DNA of 64,000 nucleotides from Candidatus Fraserbacteria bacterium (GCA_029262795.1 JAJCYT010000029.1:1-64000), one strand, 5' to 3'; shown: positions 45,156 to 55,111, counted from the first letter of the stretch. Translations and numbers: made by a program. Notes: generated from the letters alone by a model not told the origin.

Positions 45156-46673
45156 GTGAGCAGAAAAATGTTGTCAGGGATAGCAATCCTAGGATTGCTA
45201 GTATTATTGGTGGGTATTGGCTCCAGTAACCCAGCACTTGCACAAGATCCACTTGTGGTTATTCAAAGCGCAGAGCCCGTTGGGCTGGACCCGGTAGTCC
45301 ATAGGGAGGGACCAACCTATTCTGTAACAATCAACATATTCGATTCTTTGCTAAGGAAAACCCGGGATGGACAAAATGCGCCTGGGCTGGCTGAGAGTTT
45401 CGAACGAGATACTGATACCTCATGGATATTCCATTTGCGCCCAGGTGTTCAATTCCATAATGGCGAACCCTTAACGGCTGCAGCCGTAAAATTCACCATT
45501 GATCGCATTTTCGACCCTGATCTTGCTTCCACCCGCGCAACTGACTTCACATGGGTCGAAAGCGTAGAGATCATCGATGATCTGACCGTTCGCCTCGTTG
45601 CGAATGAGCCCTTCGCGCTTGCCGAGCATTTCTTCACAGAACTCCAAATCGTACCACCGAACACCGTTACAGAGGCTGGAGATGTTGCTTTTAACGAGGT
45701 GCCAATTGGAACTGGTCCGTTTGAGTTTGTGCGTTGGGATCGTGGTAATCAGATCGTGCTGCAACGAAATGAAAACTACTGGGGTGGCGCACCTGAGGTG
45801 GAGTCGGTGGTGTTCCGTTTCATCAATTCTGCAGCAAGCAGGGTGGCAACATTACTTGGTGGGGATGCGGATTTGATCACTGATCCACCGATTTCTGCTC
45901 AAGGACAAATTGAGAACAGCGCGGCGAACACGCGATTTGTAAGTGCCACGGGTACTCGAGTTGTCTTTGTAGGACTGGATACTGTGCAAGACTCCCCGTT
46001 ACAAAATGTACTGGTCCGACAAGCGATGAATTACGCGGTGGATAAACAGTCGATCCTTGCAAACCTGCTGGGAGGGTTGGGAGAGCAAACCACAACCATG
46101 TTAACGAGTCAAGACTTCGGGTTTAATTCTGACGTGGACCCGTATCCATACGATCCAGCTAAAGCCATGGATTTGTTAACGCAAGCTGGCTTTCCAAATG
46201 GCTTTGAGATCACAATGGACATGGTGAATGGTCGCTTTATTAATGACACCAACGTGGCCCAAGCGATTGCAGGATTTTTGGATGACGTTGGTATTACTCT
46301 CAACCTGAACGTGCTTGAATTTGGTGCATTTAACGGTGCAATTTTTTCACACCAATCGAATCCAATGTACTTCGCCAGTTGGGGAAATCCCGTCTTTGAT
46401 CCATCCTTCATTTTTGACTTCATCACCCGGACCGGGGGCCTACTGCGCACCATCCAGGACCCCGAAATCGACGTTTTGCTAAATGGAGCAAGCGCAACAA
46501 CTGATCAAGATTTGAGAAGAGACCTCTACCATCAGGTCATCCCTTTAATCAATGAGGCAGCGCCCGCTATATTCCTCTACAAACAGCCGGTTCTATTTGG
46601 AATGAGTGAGCGCTTAGATTGGGAAGCTCGATCTGATGAGTTCCTACTCATGAGCGACGCCAAATTTAAATAA
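45156..46673 (+). CDS. ABC transporter substrate-binding protein, peptide family
   Basis: 505 residues from GTG 45156 (TTTGGAGG five bases upstream). Signal peptide LSGIAILGLLVLLVGIGSS. SBP_bac_5 (DppA/OppA) family: DGQNAPGLAESFERD, then WIFHLRPGVQFHNGEPLTAA, GTGPFEFVRWDRG and RQAMNYAVDKQSI. These proteins bind peptides, nickel or other small solutes outside the membrane. Placement next to purine deaminases suggests a purine-, hydantoin- or peptide-like ligand, not seen from sequence. The permeases follow after the adenine deaminase. No ATPase subunits are in the window. Confidence 0.92.
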   Translation: MSRKMLSGIAILGLLVLLVGIGSSNPALAQDPLVVIQSAEPVGLDPVVHREGPTYSVTINIFDSLLRKTRDGQNAPGLAESFERDTDTSWIFHLRPGVQFHNGEPLTAAAVKFTIDRIFDPDLASTRATDFTWVESVEIIDDLTVRLVANEPFALAEHFFTELQIVPPNTVTEAGDVAFNEVPIGTGPFEFVRWDRGNQIVLQRNENYWGGAPEVESVVFRFINSAASRVATLLGGDADLITDPPISAQGQIENSAANTRFVSATGTRVVFVGLDTVQDSPLQNVLVRQAMNYAVDKQSILANLLGGLGEQTTTMLTSQDFGFNSDVDPYPYDPAKAMDLLTQAGFPNGFEITMDMVNGRFINDTNVAQAIAGFLDDVGITLNLNVLEFGAFNGAIFSHQSNPMYFASWGNPVFDPSFIFDFITRTGGLLRTIQDPEIDVLLNGASATTDQDLRRDLYHQVIPLINEAAPAIFLYKQPVLFGMSERLDWEARSDEFLLMSDAKFK

Positions 46674-46762
46674 AAGAATGACGGCAGTGGCATCGATTAT
46701 CATTGATTGCCACTGCCACCTTCCCAAGTACGAATGATCCGAGCGAGCAAAAGGACACACCC

Positions 46763-48547
46763 ATGATTGATTCACTTTTTCCAACTGACCAAGAACGCTT
46801 TCACTTGGGGAGGGTTGCCTTAGGGTTGGAATCACCTGACCTTATTTTGGCGGGTGGGCATTATCTCAATGTATACACCAATGAGGTGCTTCGAGGCGAT
46901 ATCTGGATTTCAGGGCGATGGATTGCCAGGATAACGACGGATCCTTGTGCCCATGATACCCGAACCTATGATGTCAGCGAGAAGCTTCTTACGCCTGGGT
47001 TTATGGATGGTCACATTCATGTAGAAAGCTCTCTTGTTGCGCCAGCGAGTTTTGCAGAGTTGGCACTGCAGTGTGGGGTCACCACCGTCGCTACAGACTT
47101 CCATGAAGTAGGCGCCATTGCCGGAAAAACTGGCATTCAAGAAATGATGTTGGCCATGAAGCAAACGCCACTAAAGGCGCTGCTCATGACGCCCATTCAA
47201 TTGCCTTTTTTGCCCGAAATTCAACGCACAGTTGGCTCATTGGTGCCTGCTGAGGCCCTAGAACTGCTAGATGATCCTGCGACTGTTGGTTTGGCAGAAG
47301 TCATAGGACAAAAGATCGTGGAATGGCTCACTGACGGAAGACCAAGCGATCTGGCCTTGTTAACCAAAGCAACGACTCATCGTCGCACACCCGAAGGTCA
47401 TCTGTTCTTCACCAGGGGTCATGAATTGGATGCATGTCTTGCAGTCGGTTTGAGTTCTGATCATGAATCTCGGAAACAAGATGAAGTTGTCGAAAAAGTC
47501 CGCAAAGGTTTATTCGTCATGCTTCGCAATGGGACGTTGGCAACGGAAGTAGAAACATTGGTTGAAGTGGTCAAATCGGAAGGACTTCCGCCTGAACATA
47601 TTGGCTTAGTAACAGACGATATGAAGGCATCCGACATTACGCCGGACACGTATATGCTAAAAAAAGTTCGAACTGCCATTGATCGTGGCATAAGTCCTAT
47701 TGACGCGCTGAAAATGGTGACTCATAATGTCTCCTCACACTACCGCCTTGGTGAACTGATTGGAACACTAAGGCCTGGTGCTTATGCTGACGTGTTGGTG
47801 TTTGATTCACTTGAATCTCTGTCAATCGAACGCGTGGTAAGCTCAGGTCGCTTCGTAGATGAAGTTTACTCTGAGCAGAGGAAAGTACCACAATATAGTG
47901 ACCACTTACTGAAAACGATTCCACGTGACCCTATTACCTTAGAGCATCTGCGTTATTTGCCCGATGGATTCAGTAAATCTACCGTTGCAGCCAAGCTGAT
48001 CCAGCTCAATCAGGACACACGATTCACAGAGCTGGTGGATGCCGATCTGCCAGTAACAAATGGAGAAATCGATCTGAGCAAAACAGATGAGAACTATTTT
48101 TATCTGATCTGTGCGAACCGCAAGTACAATGAACTTGTTGGGCTCAGTCTATTAAAGGATTATGGCCTGAAAGAGGGAGCTGTTGCAGTCAGTCTTGGTC
48201 ACGATCACCATGGCATTGTGGCATTGGGGCGAGATAAAGAGTCGTTGCTTCGGGCTGCCAATCGTGTGATTGAAATTCAAGGCGGTATTGTGCTTGTGCA
48301 ACAGGGCGAGATTACTGCAGAGCTGCCCTTGCCTTTGGCAGGCATCATGGCCACCGCCCCTGCTCAGGAAGTGGTTGAGCAGATTAAGAACTTGGAGAAT
48401 ATGTTGCGCGAAGCCGGCGTAAAATGGCGAGAGCCGATGTTCTTTCTTTTCTGGTTAGGCATGGAAGTCGCCCCTTACTATCGCATTTCGGATCATGGCT
48501 TGTTTGATACTGAAGCTCAGTGCGTGATCCCCTGTGTTGAGCCATAG
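46763..48547 (+). CDS. ade: Adenine deaminase
   Basis: 594 residues from the ATG at 46763 (AAAGGA upstream). Amidohydrolase superfamily barrel with the Ade C-terminal domain. Metal motif GFMDGHIHVESS (H-x-H), then DFHEVGAIAG, EGHLFFTRGHELDACLA, SSDHES and VTDDM, each at the order expected for bacterial Ade. The C-terminal domain (AVSLGHDHHGIVALGRD, GGIVLVQQGEITAELPLPLAG) is diagnostic of this family. It hydrolyses adenine to hypoxanthine and ammonia in purine salvage or catabolism. It lies between the binding protein and permease genes. Confidence 0.92.
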   Translation: MIDSLFPTDQERFHLGRVALGLESPDLILAGGHYLNVYTNEVLRGDIWISGRWIARITTDPCAHDTRTYDVSEKLLTPGFMDGHIHVESSLVAPASFAELALQCGVTTVATDFHEVGAIAGKTGIQEMMLAMKQTPLKALLMTPIQLPFLPEIQRTVGSLVPAEALELLDDPATVGLAEVIGQKIVEWLTDGRPSDLALLTKATTHRRTPEGHLFFTRGHELDACLAVGLSSDHESRKQDEVVEKVRKGLFVMLRNGTLATEVETLVEVVKSEGLPPEHIGLVTDDMKASDITPDTYMLKKVRTAIDRGISPIDALKMVTHNVSSHYRLGELIGTLRPGAYADVLVFDSLESLSIERVVSSGRFVDEVYSEQRKVPQYSDHLLKTIPRDPITLEHLRYLPDGFSKSTVAAKLIQLNQDTRFTELVDADLPVTNGEIDLSKTDENYFYLICANRKYNELVGLSLLKDYGLKEGAVAVSLGHDHHGIVALGRDKESLLRAANRVIEIQGGIVLVQQGEITAELPLPLAGIMATAPAQEVVEQIKNLENMLREAGVKWREPMFFLFWLGMEVAPYYRISDHGLFDTEAQCVIPCVEP

Positions 48548-48699
48548 TGTCTATTTGCCTAGTTGGAAAAGGATAAATCAATTACTAATCGGCTTGGGGT
48601 CATGCTAGTTTGCATTTGACACGATTCACAATCGCGCTTTGCTCCAGGGCAATGCGTGATCATTTCCAGGCTTTCAGGGGGAAGCGAAGGGGGAGTTCC

Positions 48700-49620
48700 A
48701 TGGTATCTTTTCTTGCACAACGTATCCTCCAAGGATTTCTGGCTATCTTCTTGGTGCTTTCCATGGTGTTTGTGGTCTTAAACATTTCAGGAGATCCGAT
48801 TAGAATGATGCTCCCCCCAACAGCAACTCAGGAAGACGTTGAAGCTATGCGAGAAGCGTTTGGTTTTGATCAACCTTTGGTCTTCCGTTACTTTACCTTT
48901 CTGAACCAAATGGCGCATCTGGACTTTGGTCATTCGGTGCAGACTCGAAGGCCCGCCCTTGACATGGTCTTGGGGAGATTACCAGCAACACTATTTCTGG
49001 CGTTCTCTGCTTTATTCCTCGCCCTATTAATAGGCGTCCCCTTGGGCATATTGGCTGCTGTGAAGAGAGGGAGTATTCTGGATACGCTTGCTGTTCTGCT
49101 AAGCATGGTGGGGCAGTCCACTCCCGTGTTCTGGATCGCCTTGGTTCTTATCTTTTTGTTTGGGGTCATTTATCCGGTGCTTCCGCCTTCAGGCTACGGG
49201 ACCGCAGCACATCTGGTCCTGCCGGCTACTTCACTCGCTTTGTTCTTGCTGGCTGGGATGACACGGGTGACACGGACCAGCCTCATTGAAGTTTTGAATC
49301 TCCCCTATGTCACAACGGCTCGTTCCAAAGGCGTGCGCGAGCATGTGGTCATTATCAAGCACGCCTTGCGCAATGCGGCAATCCCTGTCATCACACAATT
49401 AACCCTGCAAATGCGTTTCGTTATTGGAGGATCGGTCGTGGTGGAATCCATTTTCGGGTGGCCTGGTTTGGGTCAGCTTCTGGCTCAAGCTGCTTTTGCC
49501 CGAGACTATCCTGTGGTCATTGCCTGCACCCTCTTTGTATCGTTATTCATTGTTTTATTTAATATAGCTCTAGATCTTTCTTATAGTGCGATCGATCCAA
49601 GGATCCGTCTATGGGACTAA
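48700..49620 (+). CDS. ABC transporter permease, DppB type
   Basis: 306 residues from ATG 48700, with a GGGGAG site. Six membrane helices. MVSFLAQRILQGFLAIFLVL is the classic DppB N-terminus. The EAA loop is visible in TTARSKGVREHVVIIKHALR with the following NAAIPVITQ. It forms the channel with the DppC-type partner, whose start overlaps its end by about ten bases. Confidence 0.93.
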   Translation: MVSFLAQRILQGFLAIFLVLSMVFVVLNISGDPIRMMLPPTATQEDVEAMREAFGFDQPLVFRYFTFLNQMAHLDFGHSVQTRRPALDMVLGRLPATLFLAFSALFLALLIGVPLGILAAVKRGSILDTLAVLLSMVGQSTPVFWIALVLIFLFGVIYPVLPPSGYGTAAHLVLPATSLALFLLAGMTRVTRTSLIEVLNLPYVTTARSKGVREHVVIIKHALRNAAIPVITQLTLQMRFVIGGSVVVESIFGWPGLGQLLAQAAFARDYPVVIACTLFVSLFIVLFNIALDLSYSAIDPRIRLWD

Positions 49621-50525
49621 TGGAACAAAGGATCAAAAGGCCCGATTTTCCTGCAACGATCCGAGCTGAGACCTGGTGGCGACAGTATCTGCGCATCACT
49701 TGGCGAAATAAGCGCGTGTTTGCAGCGCACGCAATGCTGTTTCTACTTGTGCTGGCCGCTGTTTTGGCACCCCTTTACCCTGTTGACCCATTCGATCAGC
49801 GGTTGGCACAATCACTTAAGCCGCCTGCACTGACCCAAGAGCAAAATGAATTGCCTTCGCTTTTGGGAACAGATTCTCTGGGGCGGGATCTTTTGGCTCG
49901 ACTACTTTTGGCCACCCGTATCTCACTGATGGTAAGTGGCTTGTCTGTGCTCATTGCGTGCCTCGTTGGCACATTACTCGGATTGATTTCGGGGTACCAA
50001 GGGGGGCTTGTCGATGCCGTCATCATGCGAATTGTGGATGCGCTGTTGTCCCTACCGTTTGTGGTCGTTGCTATCACAATCGTTGCAGCCATTGGACCTG
50101 GCTTAATCAACATCGCTTTAATCCTCGGATTGACGGGCTGGGTGACATTTGCAAAGCTGGTAAGAGGGGAAGTACTGAGATTAAAAGAAATTGAATATAT
50201 TGAGGCTGCTCGCAGTATAGGGTGTTCAAGGAAGCGAATATTACTACGTCATATTACGCCCCAGGTCGTGGGGGTTGTGTTGGTGACGATAACGCTCACT
50301 CTAGGCCAAATGATCATTACCGAAGCCACCTTAAGCTTTCTCGGGCTTGGTATTCCACCACCAACACCTACCTTAGGCGGCATTCTTAGTGATGCTCAGA
50401 CCTTTTTCTTCTCTGCTTGGTGGATTGTGGTATTCCCGGGCGTGTTTCTGATGTTGATCGTGCTCAGTGTCAATATCATAGGCGATTTCTTGCGGGATTA
50501 TTTCGACCCTCAACTCAAACTATAA
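49611..50525 (+). CDS. ABC transporter permease, DppC type
   Basis: 304 residues. The ATG at 49611 lies inside the end of the previous gene; a second ATG at 49620 shares the last base of its stop (TAATG), and either may be used. N-terminal OppC_N segment (FAAHAMLFLLVLAAVLAPLY) and DSLGRDLLARLLLATRISL are typical. The EAA loop is EYIEAARSIGCSRKRILLRH. Pairs with the upstream permease. ATP-binding partners are not encoded here and would have to come from elsewhere. Confidence 0.93.
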   Translation: MGLMEQRIKRPDFPATIRAETWWRQYLRITWRNKRVFAAHAMLFLLVLAAVLAPLYPVDPFDQRLAQSLKPPALTQEQNELPSLLGTDSLGRDLLARLLLATRISLMVSGLSVLIACLVGTLLGLISGYQGGLVDAVIMRIVDALLSLPFVVVAITIVAAIGPGLINIALILGLTGWVTFAKLVRGEVLRLKEIEYIEAARSIGCSRKRILLRHITPQVVGVVLVTITLTLGQMIITEATLSFLGLGIPPPTPTLGGILSDAQTFFFSAWWIVVFPGVFLMLIVLSVNIIGDFLRDYFDPQLKL

Positions 50526-50648
50526 ACGGGCAACGGGATTGAGTATATCCATCATTGACGAAGAGGACCTGTTTTGCTAGGGTCAAAATCGGAATCAGGA
50601 CTCAAAGGAGGTTTCTCACAGAGCATTGCCTGTGGGAGTATTAATGTC

Positions 50649-51248
50649 ATGGCACCAGATAAATTTAGTTTCACCCTGGATTTACCGGAATGGGCAATTG
50701 AAGAACACAAACGGCTACCAGATGCATTGCCTAACCTGGAAGACCGCATGGCAGCGGTGATCGAGTTTTCGAGGAAGAACTTTCAGAACGAAACCGGCGG
50801 TCCGTTTGCGGCGGGCGTGTTTGAGCGAGAGACGGGCAAGGTGGTAGTAATCGCTGTCAATCGTGTGATGCCCCAAAATTGCTCTTCCGCTCACGCAGAG
50901 ATCATGGTTCTGTCATTGGCACAGCACATCCTGGGCACATTCGACCTCGGCGGTCAAGGAATGCCGGAATATCAGATGCTGTCCACCTGGCGGCCTTGTG
51001 CGATGTGTTATGGCGCGGTGCCTTGGTCCGGCATTCGGGAATTGGTGGTTGCCGGAGACGGCCCAGAGCTTGAGGAAATCACCGGCTTCGACGAAGGCCC
51101 CTGTCATCCCGATTGGATCACCGAACTCAACAAGCGAGGTATAGACGTGATTAACAACGTCCTGCGCGATAAAGCCATCGAACTGTTTAAGGAATACGCC
51201 GCTAGCAATCCCATCGTCTATAATGGGCGGATGGGCGAACGGGAATAA
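50649..51248 (+). CDS. Cytidine/guanine-deaminase-family protein
   Basis: 199 residues from ATG 50649; an upstream ATG-less extension is possible. Cytidine-deaminase-like fold with the zinc site SAHAEI (His ligand, Glu proton donor) and WRPCAMCYGAV (P-C-x-x-C). The layout (GGPFAAGVFERETGKVVVIA, VMPQNCSSAHAE) fits nucleoside/guanine deaminases rather than tRNA-specific TadA. With adenine deaminase next to it, a guanine-to-xanthine or related step is plausible. Confidence 0.85.
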   Translation: MAPDKFSFTLDLPEWAIEEHKRLPDALPNLEDRMAAVIEFSRKNFQNETGGPFAAGVFERETGKVVVIAVNRVMPQNCSSAHAEIMVLSLAQHILGTFDLGGQGMPEYQMLSTWRPCAMCYGAVPWSGIRELVVAGDGPELEEITGFDEGPCHPDWITELNKRGIDVINNVLRDKAIELFKEYAASNPIVYNGRMGERE

Positions 51249-51347
51249 TGGCATTGTAGGCAAGGTTTGTCTCCATCGTCTTCCGTTTGGCTTCTTACCG
51301 AAAAACCAATTACTTGTAAGTCTGGATCCTTTTCTCATTTCAAGTAA

Positions 51348-52136
51348 TTTTGCGATACATTCTCCTACTCTATTGCAGGCGGCTTTCCGTACAGCGACGT
51401 TGAATTTGTGGGCATGAGTTTCGTTGTCACCCCCCATAATGATCCTGGGCTGGCCACTGAAAAAGCAAAACAGTTGAGTAATTATGCCTGGGAACGGCAT
51501 CAGCAATTCATGATCCAGAATCAATCGGTTGATGAGGCTGTGGCTGAAGCCATTCGTACTGAAGAAGGCCCTATCATCCTGGTTGATGTTGCAGACAACA
51601 TCGGCGGCTGTTCACCTGGAGATGGTACCGCCTTGCTCAAAGCTCTACTTGAGCAAAAAGCGGGAGGGGCATTGGTCGTGGTTGCTGACCCGGAATCAGT
51701 GTCGCAAGCGATGACCGCAGGCATTGATGCCGAAGTTCGCTTGAATGTAGGCGGTAAAACAGATCAACTTCATGGCGATCCTGTCGAGGTTGTCGGAAAA
51801 GTGCGCCTCATCTCCAATGGCCGTTTTTGCTATAAAGGTTCCTACATGACGGGAAAACGAATCGAGATGGGGGCTACTGTCGTCCTTGATTGTGATAGTG
51901 GCGCAACACTGGTGTTGACAACATTTAAAACCATGCCGTTTGACCTTGAACAAATATGTTCACTCGGCATTGATCCCTGCGAACAAAAAATCATCGTTGT
52001 CAAAGCAGCCATTGCTTGGCGTGCGGCTTACGAATTTCTCGCTAAAAAATCATCGAAGTGGATACACCGGGCCTTTGTAGCACAGACCTGTCTCAATTTG
52101 ACTATCAACAAGCTCGAAGACCTCTATTCCCATTAG
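51348..52136 (+). pseudogene. MlrC (M81) family remnant, C-terminal part
   Basis: About 262 codons after a TAA at 51345. The sequence begins AGGFPYSDVEFVGMS, the segment that in full MlrC-type proteins (about 490 residues) follows the N-terminal metal domain. It continues through DVADNIGGCSPGDGT, VRLNVGGKTDQLHGDP and KTMPFDLEQICSLGID, all in the C-terminal domain. There is no start codon or ribosome site at the break and the N-terminal two-fifths or more is missing. MlrC enzymes act on cyclic peptides and related amides; this copy is probably dead. Confidence 0.75.
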
Positions 52137-52223
52137 ACAAAATCTAAGTTAGCAGTAAGTCATTTGAGAGAATGGGGATAGAGAAGGATTATCTTTGGAA
52201 GATCTGTCTATTATTATGAAAGA

Positions 52224-52659
52224 CTAGAGGTAACACCCAACAAATTCTGAATTAATCGAACAACCACGATTTGGTAACCAATGTCTAAGCTTTCTTGATA
52301 ATTTTCTTCCAAAGAAAACAGGGCGATTACGTTTTCCCTTGATGATAACGCTTAGCATGTTTTGATTTAGATTTAAATCTAGGAGTCTTAGACCACAGAG
52401 TTCTGAGGCTCTTAGACCGCACTCAATAAGCATTAGAACTATCGTGAGGTTCCGATATTCTACCCAACTCCTTGATTTTTGTTGTGAGAGATTCGGCGGT
52501 ATAACCCTCTTGGTAGAGCCAATTCAAAAAAGCTCTAATTGGACGCCATCGAATGCCCACGGTAACAGGTTTAACTTTTGTCTGAAGGTGGCCAAGAAAT
52601 TCCCTTAGCTGTGATGGCCTGAGCAAATGTACGCTCTGATCGCCAATGAAGTCGATCAT
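52224..52659 (-). pseudogene. Tyrosine integrase remnant near tRNA-Leu
   Basis: Two out-of-phase pieces. The first (from 52659) is a SAM-like core-binding segment (LRPSQLREFLGHLQTKVKPV, FLNWLYQEGY). The second (to 52224) starts TIVLMLIECGLRASELCGLR, with the catalytic Arg, then IIKGKRNRPVFFGRKLSRKL. About 30 residues between them and the whole C-terminal H-x-x-R...Tyr part are gone. It is XerC/D-like. It lies 195 bp from the 3' end of tRNA-Leu, the usual place for an integrase of an element inserted in that tRNA. Confidence 0.75.
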
Positions 52660-52853
52660 TGGTTCAATGAATCGCTTGTCTAGGTCAATCGATTCCGCTC
52701 GATCTTCCTGAGACTGTCAAGACCAACAGAAAGGACTCTAACCCTTCAGAAAGAACGACGTCAAAATTCACGGGATTCGGCAGTTTAGTGTTAAAATTGT
52801 GATTCAGAATAAACACTCATAAAAGGGTAAATTCTTCAGATAGGATAATACTT

Positions 52854-52940
52854 TGGTACCTCGGGAGGGAGTCGAACCCACACGCCCGTAAGGGCACGGG
52901 ATTTTGAGTCCCGCGCGTCTGCCAGTTCCGCCACCGAGGC
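52854..52940 (-). tRNA. tRNA-Leu (CAA)
   Basis: On the minus strand the 5' half is GCCTCGGTGGCGGAACTGG and the anticodon loop is CTCAAAA (anticodon CAA) in a five-pair CGGGA/TCCCG stem. A long variable arm (GCCCTTACGGGC) marks it as a type II tRNA. The T arm has GGTTCGACTCC, and the acceptor 3' strand CCGAGGT is followed by A and an encoded CCA. G-T closes the first acceptor pair. It reads UUG codons. Confidence 0.95.
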
Positions 52941-53158
52941 ATAATTGTCGCATATCATAACGACTGTTTCCTCTGGTTTCAACCAAAGCATACAATTTCT
53001 ATATTGTCGTCTTTATTCCAGTTATTTTCACTCGTCCTTCTTACAATGATAAAAAAGCTTGGTCAACGGAAAGTTATCTATACGACAAGGGCTTTTTGGG
53101 CTTTTGTCTCACTGCTATTCACACGACCTTAATTTCGAAATTGAGGAGGATTTTTCTA

Positions 53159-53806
53159 ATGAAAATCAACCGTTTAGCGTTATTCGCAGTTTTTGCTTTT
53201 ATTCTGATTGCCAGCTCAACCTGGGCAGTCAGTCGTCCACCAGCTGATGCTGTGTTGTTGTTTCGGGATGGCCATTTGATCACTGGAGATGTGTTTACTG
53301 TCAATGATCACACTGTGTCTATGCTCACGAGCTATGGCATCCAGAGTTATGATCGCAAAGATGTCAGCCAATTGGTCTTTTTAGAACATGAAAATGCAAT
53401 GGTTCTGAAAGCAGAAGGCCGATTTGTGAATGAATCTGAAACTGAAGGCGATTTGTATTACGTTGGCGGTGTCTGGGATGGTCGCCACGCGGGGACATTT
53501 ACCTCTTCTGCACGCCCTGAAACAGATGACCCCAATTCACCTTTGATTGGCCGAATCAACTTGGACATTTGGCGTAATGGCTTGCCTCGAGGCACGATCA
53601 GCACGCTGAATGTATTCCCATTCGACAATCCCGAAACCGGTGTTGGCAATTATGTATTCTCCCACGGAAACGGCATCATCGTTTCTGGTACAGGTGATTA
53701 TGAAGATTGTGTTGGTACATTCGAAACTTTGAATTTCATTGATTCTGAAGGCCCGGAACAGACATTTGTTTCTTATGGCATCTTCCGTTTCGATGATGTT
53801 CATTAA
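53159..53806 (+). CDS. Exported protein of unknown function
   Basis: 215 residues. ATG with GAGGAGG nine bases upstream. Signal peptide LALFAVFAFILIASSTWAVS. The mature N-terminus, DAVLLFRDGHLITGDVFTVN-D and QSYDRKDVSQLVFLE, is an SH3-like small barrel pattern (as in Sm-like or DUF-type RDG..I.G motifs). The rest is a beta-rich domain with DDPNSPLIGRINLDIWRNG and a late DYEDCVGTFETLNF. No enzyme motif. A strong terminator follows 52 bp after its stop. Confidence 0.75.
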   Translation: MKINRLALFAVFAFILIASSTWAVSRPPADAVLLFRDGHLITGDVFTVNDHTVSMLTSYGIQSYDRKDVSQLVFLEHENAMVLKAEGRFVNESETEGDLYYVGGVWDGRHAGTFTSSARPETDDPNSPLIGRINLDIWRNGLPRGTISTLNVFPFDNPETGVGNYVFSHGNGIIVSGTGDYEDCVGTFETLNFIDSEGPEQTFVSYGIFRFDDVH

Positions 53807-53858
53807 TAGATTCTGAAAATAAGCCGATCTCAAGCCATCGAGCTTGAGAGAACTTTTC

Positions 53859-53902
53859 AAAGAAAAGGGATTGAGCCTTGGGTTCAATCCCTTTTCTTTT
53901 TA
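53859..53902 (+). terminator. Intrinsic terminator
   Basis: A 16-bp perfect stem (AAAGAAAAGGGATTGA with its complement at 53884-53899), a nine-base loop and a following TTTTT-like run. It ends the gene at 53159. The A-run on the other side may make it work both ways, including for the minus-strand gene to the right. The remainder of the gap 53903-54208 has a weaker AGGCAAAG/CTTTGCCT hairpin near 53935 and a C-rich tract near 54024. Confidence 0.85.
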
Positions 53903-54208
53903 ATAGATACAGAAGAATTAAGAATTTTTTTAAAGGCAAAGGCTTGCAATCTCTTTGCCTCTTTTGGAAAGAAACCTAGAACATAAAAAGTAAAGACATC
54001 AAAAAACCAGAGACCTATAGCCCCTCCCCCCCTCTTGAAGCATTAGGGGGCACGACCGGTAGCTGAAAGTTGATTCTGCTGCTCGTTATATCTTCTTGTC
54101 GGTTGGTTAAACCATTTGATGAAGAATGATATAGAGGACTGATTAATAGAATAGATATTTGACTTCAGCTATGGGTAGAGCTGGTTGCTAAAAAACCACT
54201 TTTGAATT

Positions 54209-54997
54209 TTACTCCAATGCGCCAGGGATCAGAGTGAAAATCTTCTCTGTGGCAGGTGCATTGAGGACAGTGACATTTGAAAATGGTGCATTGCCTTGTT
54301 GCAATTTAACATCAACCAGCATGCCCACTAGTACAAAACTGACTTCACCTGTCAATGGGTCTACAGTTCGGGAAAAGACGGGTGCACCTGAAGCGCTGCT
54401 GGTGATGATTTCAATCGTTTGAAAACGAAATCCACTCAGATCGGTATTTGGTTCTCGAAAAGCTTCTTGGACTTCATAGAATGGCGAGCTAATTTTCTGC
54501 ACAGGACCTTCTAGCTGTTCTGAAATATGAATTAAACCAACTTCTTGAGAGTGATACGGCGGGAGCAACACACCAAAAGAGACAGGCTGTATTGAGCGTG
54601 CTTGATCTTCTCTAACCAAAGCATAGAATCCGCGAAAATTATCTACAGAACTGATGATTTCAATAGGGGCGGTGCTGTCACCAATTTGAAGGTTTTTTAA
54701 GGGGCGCGTGGGTTCGTTGGGATATGACAACGCCGAGGGAACTGTCAGCCAATAAGTTGATGTCGCATCTGAATACACGGCGGTGGCTGTGTAAGTGAGG
54801 GTGACATCAACTGCGCCGGTGCCTTCATTATTTGGAATTTCAAATGTAGCAAGCAATGGTTGAACATTTGCTAAATAAGTTGTTGCCAACGATATGGCAG
54901 GTTCGCTGGGAACCCTTATTTGTCCAACACTCAGGACAGATACACTTACCAGAATGAGCAAAAATGCTATAACTTTGAGCAAAGGCTGCTTGAACAT
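54209..54997 (-). CDS. Exported protein, possibly trypsin-like
   Basis: 262 residues. Signal peptide LLKVIAFLLILVSVSVLSVG. Beta-rich throughout. Near residue 205 the sequence SSASGAPVFSR is followed by a strand, VSFVLVGMLVDVK. This resembles the G-x-S-G-x-P nucleophile turn and following strand of trypsin-fold peptidases, but I cannot place the His and Asp with confidence. It may be an inactive or remote relative. The gene is divergent to the lipoprotein at 55157. Confidence 0.65.
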   Translation of the reverse strand: MFKQPLLKVIAFLLILVSVSVLSVGQIRVPSEPAISLATTYLANVQPLLATFEIPNNEGTGAVDVTLTYTATAVYSDATSTYWLTVPSALSYPNEPTRPLKNLQIGDSTAPIEIISSVDNFRGFYALVREDQARSIQPVSFGVLLPPYHSQEVGLIHISEQLEGPVQKISSPFYEVQEAFREPNTDLSGFRFQTIEIITSSASGAPVFSRTVDPLTGEVSFVLVGMLVDVKLQQGNAPFSNVTVLNAPATEKIFTLIPGALE

Positions 54998-55082
54998 AAA
55001 CCCTCCATCGACTTACCAGAAGCTGTATATCTCAAAAATTATAAATGATTTTGAATTTTTTTACGGTAACGTGGTGATCTTC

Positions 55083-55111
55083 TTGAATTTGGATCATAAA
55101 GCTGATATGCT
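55083..55111 (+). promoter_or_regulatory. Sigma-70 promoter
   Basis: TTGAAT (55083-55088), 17-bp spacer, TATGCT (55106-55111). It lies 45 bp before the lipoprotein start at 55157, with AGGAGG between. Confidence 0.6.

Noticed and set aside
52854-52940. Second tRNA end as left att site inside the window
   Set aside because: I looked for the tRNA 3' sequence elsewhere and saw only short chance matches such as GGTACCTC near 40515.
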